In this document: positions 25,061-34,107 of the stretch, piece after piece
Position numbering within the stretch: position 1 is the stretch's first letter
Layout of the letters: each line of letters opens with the position of its first letter
Assembly (NCBI RefSeq): GCF_000246895.1
Contig: NZ_BAEV01000015.1
Location: forward strand, 1-49,917
Reading direction: 5' to 3'
Length of the DNA: 49,917 nt
Source: Clostridium arbusti SL206
Lineage (GTDB): Bacteria > Bacillota > Clostridia > Clostridiales > Clostridiaceae
Notes under the pieces: model-generated
The model's database searches: none
Seen by the model: only the letters and a program-made list of their open reading frames with translations
Told to the model about the DNA's origin: nothing
Made by a program: the position numbers and the translations under genes

Positions 25061-25477
25061 TTACTTAACTTTTGATAAAAGAGTTATTAATGTATTAATT
25101 TCATCTTCATCAAGACTCTCCATAATCCTAGATACTACTTTTTTAATAGTTAGATCTTCAAAGCGTGCTATGCATTTTCCCTTATCCGTAAGATGAATAT
25201 AATACACTCTGCCGTCTTCATGACATTTTTGCTTGTAGATACAATCTAATTTAATGAATTTTTTAATCATTTCTGTAACTGATGGTTTAGATAAATCTAA
25301 AATTTCCGCCAATTTACTAGTGGTAACATATTCATACTGGTCAAATTTCTTTATATATTCAATTTGACGAAGTGTTAATTCTGACATACTGAATTCATCA
25401 ACTAGTTTGCATGAACACTCACCCTTTATCTTCATTAATTCACTATAAGTGTCATAAAGCTCTTTATTAACATCCAC
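25061..25477 (-). CDS. MarR-family transcriptional regulator
   Basis: A 138-residue winged-helix regulator. The recognition region is TTSKLAEILDLSKPSVTEMI and the wing VYYIHLTDKGKCIA; the flanking helices would form the dimer. It begins with GTG after GAGGTGAT. A perfect 8-bp inverted repeat lies just upstream at 25495-25515, the likely autoregulatory operator. It is followed by nfu and lon in the same direction, 107 bp away. There are several cysteines (GECSCKLVDE near residues 14-23, and CIYKQKCHEDGR), which could sense redox state or metal. That is a guess from the sequence. Confidence 0.9.
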   Translation of the reverse strand: MDVNKELYDTYSELMKIKGECSCKLVDEFSMSELTLRQIEYIKKFDQYEYVTTSKLAEILDLSKPSVTEMIKKFIKLDCIYKQKCHEDGRVYYIHLTDKGKCIARFEDLTIKKVVSRIMESLDEDEINTLITLLSKVK

Positions 25478-25494
25478 AAGATCACCTCATTAGT

Positions 25495-25515
25495 TTGTTA
25501 GGTTTTCCCTAACAA
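25495..25515. promoter_or_regulatory. MarR operator (palindrome)
   Basis: TTGTTAGG-TTTTC-CCTAACAA, perfect 8-bp arms with a 5-bp spacer. It is placed immediately upstream of the marR ribosome binding site. Confidence 0.72.
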
Positions 25516-25598
25516 CATCGTAACTTATATTGTTTTGTTTGTCAATAGAAAAATCTGAATATTTAAATAAATCTTCCATTAAAAATAATTTAAATCTA

Positions 25599-25784
25599 TT
25601 ACAATCTACTATCTTTCTTATCTTCTAACTTGTCCAAAATATTATCTATCTTTTTATCCATCTCTTTATTTCTATTAATAAAATTTCTAAGCCCTCGTAT
25701 TGCTATGTATATACCTGCTATAATTCCAATCAGTATTAGGAAATTAATAATTGTAGATATAATAGTAAAATAATTAGTTTCCAT
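25599..25784 (-). CDS. Small single-span membrane protein
   Basis: A 61-residue protein with one N-terminal span (FTIISTIINFLILIGIIAGI) followed by a charged coiled-coil tail (NRNKEMDKKIDNILDKLEDK). An AGGAGG ribosome binding site precedes the ATG. Such small span-plus-coil proteins are common in clostridia without known function. It is monocistronic, between marR and a larger membrane protein. Confidence 0.75.
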   Translation of the reverse strand: METNYFTIISTIINFLILIGIIAGIYIAIRGLRNFINRNKEMDKKIDNILDKLEDKKDSRL

Positions 25785-25872
25785 ATAAATCCTCCTCTTT
25801 GTGATTTAATAAATCAAAATTGGGAAAAATTGCACCCCAGGGGTGTAATTTGGGGTTGTAATTTTTTTCAAT

Positions 25873-27366
25873 TCATTTCAATACTTCTTTTACATATTGC
25901 CATGTTCCTCCATTATCCTTTGATTGGTACAAACCTTTTGAGCCTCCATTATAATCTCCATCAGATCCTTGTCCAACTAAAACATTTAGAATTCCATCTT
26001 TCTCATAAGGCATTCCAGGTAAATCAAAAGGATTATACGCTTTGCCACTACTTAATGTTACTTTCATTGCTGGAAAATCCACCTTTGTATAAGATACACC
26101 TCCATCTTCTGTTCGATATAATTCTCCATTCCTGCCGCCACTATGAGATAAACAAATAAATCCAAGCTTATTATTAAGAAAAGTTATTCCTGCTGAAACT
26201 CCAGTCATTCCTGAAAATGGATCTCCATTTATAGTCTTCCATGTGGCTCCAGCATCAGTAGTACCCTCTAATGAATAAGATCTGCTTCCCGCCGCAGCTG
26301 CCGTTATTTCTAAACGATACCCAACTAGCTTTGATAAATAAAATTTATCTGGGGCGTTATCTGATTGATCAGAAATCTTTTTATTTTCTTTTGAAGTATT
26401 TGATGTTTTAATATTGCCTAAACCATCTGTTAAATTATATCTAACAGGAGTATATTTATTCTCTTTACCTGGTACATATACAGACACAGTGTATCCTACC
26501 GCTTCAGAATAAGCATTAACAGCTGAATTTATATTTCCCTTTGAATCAATATAAACAACACCATTTGTATTATATCCAAAGCTTCTTTTACCATAATAAA
26601 GTATACCAAACTGATTTTCAGACCAGTTTCCCACTGTTTTCCTAAGGGGTATTACCTTCATTGTTTTAATTAACGGTTCTAAAAGTTTATCATCACTATA
26701 ATCTGCCTTCACATAACCATTTAAATATATAGTTATATTCTCTGACTTATTTCTGTCATAAGTAATTAAATAGCTTTCTAATTTACCTTTAGTGTTTTTA
26801 CCATAAAGATATGTATCAAAAGATGTAATTTTACCATAAGAATCAAATTTAAGACTAAAGCTACTTGCAACATATAACTTTTTAGGCATATCTACTTTTT
26901 TATTAATATCTGTAAAGATCCCTTCTATGCCATTTTTGTATATATTATCATCCTTAAGCTTTACAGTTCTTTTATATTTTAGATCTCTTATAAACCATGA
27001 TAGCTTTCCATTATAATTTATTGTATTATGATATATTTTAACTCCATAAAAACATGTTATTAGAAGTAAAATTATTGCAACTGTACAAATCCATATAATT
27101 TTACAACGTGAGTATAACTTATATGAATCTACACTATCTTTGGCTGCAGCTGCTGGCTTTTTAACAATCCTAATTATTAGAATTATAAACCACGCTAAAA
27201 AAAATAGCATACAACCCGATAATACAGTTATATTATTATTAACTCTTCCAAACATACATAATTTATATAACTCATAAAATGAAATCCAATATACTAATAT
27301 AAATATTGAGCAGGTTATTATTGATAAGATTAATCCTTTTTTTGTAACTTGTTTGTATTTTTTCAT
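25873..27366 (-). CDS. Membrane protein with C-terminal BNR/sialidase-like repeats
   Basis: About 497 residues. Three membrane spans lie near residues 12-30, 44-65 and 86-106, followed by a long extracytoplasmic region. The last 170 residues show BNR-type Asp-box repeats: GTTDAGATWKTI, YRTEDGGVSYTKV and YQSKDNGGTWQYV. These usually build a beta-propeller, but three visible repeats make only part of one. ATG 27366 follows AGAGG; the in-frame ATG 27396 lies inside the R1 repeat and is not native. It is probably surface-exposed and monocistronic. The function is unknown. Confidence 0.8.
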   Translation of the reverse strand: MKKYKQVTKKGLILSIITCSIFILVYWISFYELYKLCMFGRVNNNITVLSGCMLFFLAWFIILIIRIVKKPAAAAKDSVDSYKLYSRCKIIWICTVAIILLLITCFYGVKIYHNTINYNGKLSWFIRDLKYKRTVKLKDDNIYKNGIEGIFTDINKKVDMPKKLYVASSFSLKFDSYGKITSFDTYLYGKNTKGKLESYLITYDRNKSENITIYLNGYVKADYSDDKLLEPLIKTMKVIPLRKTVGNWSENQFGILYYGKRSFGYNTNGVVYIDSKGNINSAVNAYSEAVGYTVSVYVPGKENKYTPVRYNLTDGLGNIKTSNTSKENKKISDQSDNAPDKFYLSKLVGYRLEITAAAAGSRSYSLEGTTDAGATWKTINGDPFSGMTGVSAGITFLNNKLGFICLSHSGGRNGELYRTEDGGVSYTKVDFPAMKVTLSSGKAYNPFDLPGMPYEKDGILNVLVGQGSDGDYNGGSKGLYQSKDNGGTWQYVKEVLK

Positions 27367-27389
27367 TTTTACCTCTTTACTCCATCTTA

Positions 27390-27546
27390 GGCACATTCAA
27401 ATAAATAACTAGTCAGTATGCTAGTCTATTTTGAATCCCACCGCGTCAACAGAACCCTAAGATAGCTCACTATCTTAGGAACCTATTTCCTTGTTGACTT
27501 CAAAATATACGTCGCATCTTTGTCTTGTTATTTATTTTCATATGCC
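27390..27546. repeat. R1 repeat copy 2 (reverse orientation)
   Basis: This is the reverse complement of the element at 2886-3043. The outer arms and the inner TATTTTGAA/TTCAAAATA pairing are kept. In the inner stem, CGAAGATAG/CTATCTGAG of copy 1 becomes CTAAGATAG/CTATCTTAG, so a base change on one side is matched on the other. It separates the BNR protein gene from the kinase gene. Confidence 0.88.
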
Positions 27547-27564
27547 TTATTTTTATAAATATGA

Positions 27565-28488
27565 TTATAAGATGTATTTATCTTTATTTTGTGAATACCA
27601 TTTTGGAACTATCAAGTTAAAATTGTCATAATGATCAAATGCTTCAAGACAGCGTTTTGTCATTCCAATAATTTCTTTATTTCCAAATTTCTCTGCCCAT
27701 TTAATTGAATACAAAGATGCATGTGCCACATATACAGCTTGAATTCTCCAAAATTCAGTTGGGGGGGTGCCATCAAAGTATCCATGAATTTGTCCTACTG
27801 AAAATGCAACACTATGTTCCACATCAAAGCTTTGAATTTTATAAAACTCCTCATATCTATCTCCACATTCCCAGCGATTAAAATCTATAACTCCAATTTT
27901 CTTATTAGTAGTATATATTAAGTTTCCCACATGAAAATCACCGTGCTCATAAACAGGTGGCGTCTTACATATAATCTCAATATTACTTCTTACAAATGCT
28001 ATTGCATTTTCATCATTTGGAATACGAACAGCTGAATTTTCATATTTTTGTAACTGTAATAACTTTTTAGAAATCTTATTTACGTAAGGAACATCTTGTA
28101 CATCTACTTGAATACTATGAATTTTTCTTAAAACTTTACCTGCATATATACCAAGGTTATATTGTTCTATTTTAGGTATAGAATTTAATCTTTCCTCAAG
28201 AGAATTACCATCTACCCAGCTTAAAAGCATATAAACATTTTTATGTTCATTGAAAAAACCAAACTCTATAGCTCTAGACATTTGAAAATCAAGAGCATTA
28301 AACTTCTTAATAACTTGAAACTCCTTCTTTTTCTGTTCATAAGTATCAGAAGATGATATGCGAAGTAAGTATTTAATATTTTTATTATCTTCTATGTAAT
28401 ATTTTTCATCAGATGACCAACCATATTCTATTTTTCGTATTTTTGTCCACATATTTGAATTAGTTATATCATTAAAATTATAATCCAT
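27565..28488 (-). CDS. Aminoglycoside phosphotransferase (APH) family protein
   Basis: A 307-residue protein-kinase-fold phosphotransferase. The catalytic loop HGDFHVGNLIY (near residue 185) and the metal-binding GVIDFNRWECGD are intact. The N-lobe has YLLRISSSDTYEQKKKEFQV, where the K/R and E could position ATP. Members phosphorylate antibiotics, sugars, choline or other small molecules. A resistance role cannot be claimed from sequence alone. AGAGG precedes the ATG. The stop lies just beyond the R1 repeat, so the gene is probably monocistronic. Confidence 0.88.
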   Translation of the reverse strand: MDYNFNDITNSNMWTKIRKIEYGWSSDEKYYIEDNKNIKYLLRISSSDTYEQKKKEFQVIKKFNALDFQMSRAIEFGFFNEHKNVYMLLSWVDGNSLEERLNSIPKIEQYNLGIYAGKVLRKIHSIQVDVQDVPYVNKISKKLLQLQKYENSAVRIPNDENAIAFVRSNIEIICKTPPVYEHGDFHVGNLIYTTNKKIGVIDFNRWECGDRYEEFYKIQSFDVEHSVAFSVGQIHGYFDGTPPTEFWRIQAVYVAHASLYSIKWAEKFGNKEIIGMTKRCLEAFDHYDNFNLIVPKWYSQNKDKYIL

Positions 28489-28837
28489 TATATACCTCTT
28501 AAATTATAAATAATCTTTACTTCACGCTATACTACTAGTCTCTACTGATTATATATAACCAATAATACCATATTATTGGTTATATAGTAAATTATAATTA
28601 CTAGAATTAAAAATCATAACTTTCATGACATTTCTATTGAATTTATAATATAATAATTTTTTAAAATAGGATGAATCTATATCTATACTGATAATGAAAA
28701 ATAACAAACCTAAATATTTTCTTTTAGATTTCGAAGAATTTAGCAAAGAATCCGCTTCAGAAGAAGAAAATTTAAAAACCAACTTTTATAGTGATCTTTT
28801 TAATCGTAATATAGGAAGATTGCGAATTAAAACATAT

Positions 28838-29173
28838 CTAATTTCTTGGGGCATACATAATAATAATAACACCAATTAATGCTATAATCCCACCAATCAA
28901 GTCAAATTTATCTGGAATAACATTATCTATTTTCCATCCCCATAAAATTGAAAGAACAATAAATATCCCTCCGTAAGTTGCATATACTCTACCAAAATTG
29001 GAATTTGGAGGCTGTAATGTAGGAATAACACCATATAAAACTAATACTACTGCACCTATAATTCCATATAAAACAGGTTTACCTTCTCGTAACCATAACC
29101 ATACAAGATAACCACCACCTATTTCAAATACTCCCGCCAATATAAAATAAAACATTGATTGTACTAATTGCAT
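28838..29173 (-). CDS. YnfA/UPF0060 family membrane protein
   Basis: A 111-residue SMR-like protein with four membrane spans. The conserved segments [18 protein letters not shown] and [20 protein letters not shown] are diagnostic of UPF0060. ATG 29173 follows GGGAGGT; the in-frame start at 29188 lacks a site. The family is suggested to act in small-molecule efflux, but evidence is limited. It is monocistronic. Confidence 0.92.
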   Translation of the reverse strand: MQLVQSMFYFILAGVFEIGGGYLVWLWLREGKPVLYGIIGAVVLVLYGVIPTLQPPNSNFGRVYATYGGIFIVLSILWGWKIDNVIPDKFDLIGGIIALIGVIIIMYAPRN

Positions 29174-29236
29174 ATGTATACCTCCCACTTAAATCTATAA
29201 TCTTGATACATAATTAATTACTATCTACTCCATCAT

Positions 29237-30118
29237 CTACTTTGACCAATAAGTTGGTGGAACCAGCATCATGGGTAGCTTTGTATGAGAATCACCCTTA
29301 GCCGTGTTTAGCTGAGCCTGGGTAAGAAAAATGCTATTTGTGAGATTAGCTCCACTAAGATCAGCATCTCTAAGATCTGCTCCTATGAAATCAGCCCCGC
29401 TTAAATCAACTCCTCTAAGGTTTGCCGCAATAAGGCATGCTCCTCTAAGATCTGCACCTTTAAGATTGTTTTTTCTAAGATCTGCACCTTTAAGATTGTT
29501 TTTTCTAAGATCTGCACCAAAATAATCTAATGGCTTAGAGTTGTAGTTACGATTTTTTGAAGAAATTTTCTTTCTACTGCAAGCTTTAGCACGTACCATA
29601 TCACTAGTATTTTTAAGCAGTATGTTAACCTTTGTCCTATTAGCATCTATATCCAAGGTTAATAGAGAATCAACGCCACAAAGAGTAAGAGCTTCAATAC
29701 TATTCAACAATGAACTTATCTCAACTTTCACATTCTGGTCTGTTTGCAGGATAAATGCTTCTGTTAGATACCATATCATTTCATGAAGTTGCCTCATAAT
29801 TAAAAACACATCAAACATTTGCTTTGCAGTTTCAGGATTTCTTCTCCAATCCTTTCCGCCATATGTAACCTGAGAAACTTTTTGTCCTGCTCCAAAGCAG
29901 TGATAAGCGGTACATCCTTTAAGCCCATTCTTCCTAAGATTTTTATGAACAGAACATTTAAAATCAGATTGTAAGTTTATGCAAGGCTTACCGGCATCTT
30001 TATTCGTTGGGAAACCTTCCGCAGCTGAAAAGTATAATGCTACACAACATAGTCCAAAACATTTTTCGCAGTCAATTTTCAATTCTTTATTACTCTTATA
30101 TTCATGTGTATATATCAT
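29237..30118 (-). CDS. Pentapeptide-repeat protein with Cys-rich N-terminus
   Basis: A 293-residue cytoplasmic protein. The N-terminal 90 residues are cysteine-rich: DCEKCFGLCC, KPCINLQSDFKCSVHKN and KGCTAYHCFGAGQ. They could bind metal or an Fe-S cluster. A helical middle follows, and then pentapeptide repeats of the A(D/N)LxG type (residues about 205-272) that form a right-handed beta-helix, sometimes a DNA mimic. The block ADLRKNNLKG occurs twice in a row because of a 30-bp tandem duplication at 29451-29510. GAGGT precedes the ATG. The family is known as conserved pentapeptide proteins without an assigned role. Confidence 0.87.
   Translation of the reverse strand: MIYTHEYKSNKELKIDCEKCFGLCCVALYFSAAEGFPTNKDAGKPCINLQSDFKCSVHKNLRKNGLKGCTAYHCFGAGQKVSQVTYGGKDWRRNPETAKQMFDVFLIMRQLHEMIWYLTEAFILQTDQNVKVEISSLLNSIEALTLCGVDSLLTLDIDANRTKVNILLKNTSDMVRAKACSRKKISSKNRNYNSKPLDYFGADLRKNNLKGADLRKNNLKGADLRGACLIAANLRGVDLSGADFIGADLRDADLSGANLTNSIFLTQAQLNTAKGDSHTKLPMMLVPPTYWSK
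29451..29510. repeat. 30-bp perfect tandem duplication within the pentapeptide gene
   Basis: Two identical 30-bp units (29451-29480 and 29481-29510) encode two ADLRKNNLKG blocks, exactly two pentapeptide coils' worth of residues. The lack of any difference suggests a recent event. Confidence 0.9.
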
Positions 30119-30333
30119 ATTTATTTACCTCATATTAGAAAAATATAAATAATTCTTCATTTTCAAAATTTTTTTGTAGTGAATACGAACAATATAAGAA
30201 AGTTGCGAATTACTTATCTATCCTTTTTTGAATTACTCTGTTTTGCTACTTTTACTCTCATGTAAGCCACGTACTTTTGTAATTAATAAAGTCAGTGTTA
30301 AGAAATATATATTATATGTGCTATATGCAATAA

Positions 30334-32819
30334 TTATTTAGCATTAAAATCAAATTTTGCATCACGCAATTTATTTATCTTTTCTTCACTCAAAGTACCT
30401 TGTCTGTAACATTTCCTTTGTCTAGCTATCCAGTATGAAAGCTCAGAGTTTTCATCTCTACGAACAAACATCCTCCCTACTTCATTAGTAAATTTAATAT
30501 ATTCTTCAAACATATTCTCCCATTTTTCATCTTTGTTAAATGTAAACCCAATTTCTTTTAATAGTTTTATTTGTTCATCAGAGAGAGGTTTCCTTTTTCC
30601 TTTTCCATTTAGTTTTTGTTTTTGTTTAATAGTCCATTCATGAAGAGAAAATTTATCTGCTGGATATGATTTTGGAACACAACAATGACCATTTTTTTCT
30701 TTGAATTTTTTGAATTCTTCGTATGCATCCATCCATCTTGAATCAAAACCCCAATCAAATCCTATTTCATTTAGTGCATTAATCCTTTCTTCTGTCATAT
30801 GTTCTTTTTTACGTTGAGTACCAACCCAAAAAGCTAATTGTTGGTCATCATGATAATGTCTAGGAACTCTACAATGACCATTTTTTTTCTTGAATGCCTT
30901 TAATTTTTCATACATTTGCCACCATTTATATTCATTTAAGTCCCATATAAAATTTAATAAATTAAGCATATCTATTCTTGCTTCAAGTAATTTACTTTGT
31001 TTAAATAATGTTCTTTGTCTAGAACACCATTTATTTAACTCATATTCTTCTATTGATACTATTGTGGTGTCATAAATGTTTTTATATTTAACTAGCTTAT
31101 TGTACCAGTATTCCCACACATTGCTTAATTTATCTTCAAGTTCATCAAACAACTCTTTTGTTTCTTTTGATTCATCAATAATTGTAAAAGAAGGGCAATT
31201 ATTTTCTAAGCCTAAATTAGCTCTCTTATTTAGCTCTCTTATTTTTGCTTCCTCTAAATCTTCAATGAAATCACTAGTACATACATTGTTAAAGTTATTC
31301 ACAAAATCAAATATAATCGGATTTTCGATATTACCACTTTGAAGTGCTCTTCCAATTTGTTGATAGAACACTCTTGGTGATTTAGTGTTTCGTAATAATA
31401 TTACTCCAGAAACATTATCTATATGGAGTCCTTCGTTTAACATATCAATTGCAAATAATAAATAAATTTTTGAGTTTTCTTTTCCTTGTTTAAATTTATT
31501 TAGTTCATCGCCAGCTTCACTATCATCGCTTATTACTCTATATTTTTTTATATTATTACTTAGATTAGATTGCTTAAACCATTTTTCAACTAACCATTCC
31601 ATTTCATATAGATGTTCTTTGTTTTCGCAGAACACAATAAACTTGTTTTCATTATTTTTAATATACTTTGCTATAATATAAGGTATACCCTTACTACTAT
31701 CCCAATCTTTTCTTATAGAAGTTAATTTTTTCGAATAGATAGTTTTATAATTTTCATCTATATTAGAATTAGCTATCTTATTTGATAAGTTGCATACTTC
31801 TTCATCTAAGGTATAAAGTGCTGATATATAGGTTGGCATTGGAAGTATCTTTTTAACGATTGCTTCCGCTAAACTCAGACTTACAGCAATATTGTTCTCA
31901 AACAATTCTTTAGACATATCCCTTTCATTATCTGAATATCTTATAGGTGTTGCAGAAGTACCTAGAATAATACTCCTTTTATTGTTATCAAGCAGTCTTT
32001 CTACTCCTCTTCCCCAAAACTCTGCACCACATCTGTGAAATTCATCTAAGATTATTAAATCGTATTTTAGCAACTTCATCTCTTCTCCAGTAAGGTTTTT
32101 CAATTTAGCGTATGTCATAAAATCTGTGTTTTCAGCTATCCAAAAACATTTTTTCTTTACTTGCTCAAGTATATGTATCGATGGAGCTAAAACTATACAT
32201 CTTTTATTGATGAAATCAGCTAAGTATTTTATTATAATATAGCTTTTACCAGTTCCAGTAGCTTGAATAAAGGCAATTTTCTTTTTATGTTTAAGAAGTT
32301 TTTTTGAGTTTTCATATGCAATTTTATTATGAGCATATAATTCTATATTAGGTTCTTCTGATGGTATTTTCCCATAGTTATCTATTAGTTCTGATACATA
32401 ATCCCAACTTTCTAATTTCATATTAAACTCTTCAAGTTCTTTTGAAGCCTTAACAAAGCCATTAATTGAAATCATCAAATAACTATTACATTTATATAAA
32501 TCTTTTGACTTTTTCTCAAATTTAATAAGTTCAATTTTAGTTTCATCAAATGTTAGAGGTCTATTATAGTTTTTTGCTTGAACTATTAAGAATATCTTTT
32601 CTGGCAGTTTAGGATGGTATAAAAGAATATCAGCTCCAGCATCATCTTTACCACCATTATTTACAGATAACCATCCGTTACCTTTGAATAACTCCACTAA
32701 ATATTGTTCAAAAAGTGTTCCTTTTTGCTTGATATCAAATTTTTCAAGTATAGTTTTTATTACAGTAATATCTTTTTTTTAGTTAAATCAAGTAACTGAG
32801 ATAATACTTGTTTTATCAT
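30334..32819 (-). pseudogene. Mrr-like nuclease / DEAD helicase with HA repeats, frameshifted
   Basis: The large frame (787 residues from 32697) has an Mrr-like nuclease domain (GGKDDAGADILLY then FLIVQAKNYNR), an SF2 helicase core (Walker A ATGTGKSYI, DEFHRCG, a SATPIR motif, and QQIGRALQSG), and at least three C-terminal helicase-associated domains (WWQMYEKLKAFKKKNGHCRV is one). Its true start is ATG 32819, behind GAGGGATG, reading MIKQVLSQLLDLT. That frame shifts at a run of eight A (32773-32780). With nine A it would join smoothly through TILEKFDIKQKGTLFEQYLV to the big frame. It is therefore either inactivated, phase-variable or a sequencing error. The function is probably anti-foreign-DNA, as an inference from the domains. 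Confidence 0.85.
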
Positions 32820-32989
32820 ATTTCATCCCTCTTGCTTAAATTATTCTACTGTAAATTATATAAGAAATGGCCTACTTATAAAATTAAATAAACCGCACAG
32901 TCGAAATTCTTATTATTCGCTTTATTTTACCTTTCTTTAATATCTTTTAAAGAAAATTTAAAAATAATATTCACCTATTTTTCCTCATA

Positions 32990-33634
32990 TCACAATATTT
33001 CATCAACAATTTTAATTCCATTGCCTTTCATTTCCCATAGTGAAATAACTTTCATTAAATCCCCATCATGAGTTCCAAAATCAAAAGTTTCAACCCCATT
33101 TATAGGCACGATTATTCTCTTGTTGAGATTTTTCTCATTAAAATAAGTCTTAAGTGTAGTGGCAAAATGACTGACACATATATCGGCTTCACAACCCACC
33201 ACTATGTAATTTTCTATAATATCTTCATTCTTTTCAAGTCATTCCTTAAAACCCGGTGCATGAAATCCATTGGTACTGTTTTTAGAAATCATAGCCGCGT
33301 CTTTTCCAATTACCTCCTCTGTATTTAGTTCATCTATAAGTTCACTTTCTTCTGTACCTTTTATGCAATGTTTTGCATAAGTAGTTAGTTCTGAAGAATT
33401 TTCTTCATGTTCATCTAAAAAGAATATCTTTTTATACCCATTACTCCTTTTGTTTAAATCTACAATAGCATCTATAATAGAATTAATTCTAGGAGATGAA
33501 AGCATTCCTTTGTTTACGAAGCCTTTTACCATGTCAACCGTTACTATTACCGTATTCTCCTCTGGAAAATCCTTTAAGTATACTGTGTTTCCTTTAATTT
33601 CTTTTTCCATATCAAAAATTTTATTAATATCCAT
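32990..33634 (-). pseudogene. Isochorismatase-like cysteine hydrolase, internal stop
   Basis: The two frames 33242-33634 and 32990-33238 are in the same reading frame, separated by one TGA at 33239-33241. Together they give about 214 residues with the family's catalytic aspartate (VIVTVDMVKGF), a middle helical region and the nucleophile cysteine in VVGCEADICVSHF. The TGA falls in GFKE-stop-LEKNEDII, where tryptophan (TGG) is a natural reading. ATG 33634 follows AAAGGTGG. Without read-through the product lacks the nucleophile and would be inactive. The parent family includes nicotinamidases and related amidases. Confidence 0.85.
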
Positions 33635-33874
33635 AAAAGTCCACCTTTCTTCAGTAAATAAACATGCTTCCAAATAGGTCTGCTTCTAGCCTATCTTCCT
33701 CAATTTATTCATCCAATATTTGGGTTACCAAAGTCTATTGTTACTTATTCCATTAATATCATCTATTAACCCGTATATGCATCCAGTAAAAATAGCAAAA
33801 TTTAATGATAAATCACTGGCTGTTACTATTCTCCAAGATTTAGTTCCTTTTTTATACATATTCCCCGCTGCTAC

Positions 33875-34024
33875 TCAAAACATGGTCAAATGTATCCATA
33901 TTGAGATTATTACTGTTTCACCGCACTCCGCCTTGCCTAAGCTACTACGGTTTGTATAGCACTCCACAACAGCTACAAGATGTACAATTTCTAATGGGCA
34001 GGTATAATTATCTCTAATCTTCAT
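33875..34024 (-). pseudogene. HxlR-type regulator N-terminal relic
   Basis: ATG after GAGGT opens a 49-residue frame MKIRDNYTCPLEIVH. This is the start of HxlR winged-helix regulators (pattern YTCPLEIVHDxIKGKW), but the following residues (LVAVVECYTNRSSLGKAECG) do not fit the family. The promoter-proximal part was apparently joined to other sequence. The rest of the 33675-34107 interval shows a second short open stretch (KSWRIVTASDLSLNFAIFTG) that I cannot assign. Confidence 0.5.
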
Positions 34025-34107
34025 TATAATACCTCACGTATAAGATTTGTTTTTGCTAATAATTACATCTTAGTGTACTACTCTGATAAAAAGGCTGCTT
34101 TAAAATT

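Noticed and set aside
27367-27396. N-terminal extension of the BNR protein (MCLRWSKEVK)
   Set aside because: The ATG lies in the R1 repeat edge; the ATG at 27366 has its own AGAGG site.
28694-28879. Plus-strand frame of 61 residues (MKNNKPKYFLLDFEEFSKES)
   Set aside because: No ribosome binding site, and its 3' part is antisense to the YnfA gene. Its start could be a gene scrap, but nothing supports expression.
33239-33241. TGA as selenocysteine in the isochorismatase-like gene
   Set aside because: The position is not a catalytic cysteine site, and no SECIS-like stem is evident after it. A mutated tryptophan codon is simpler.
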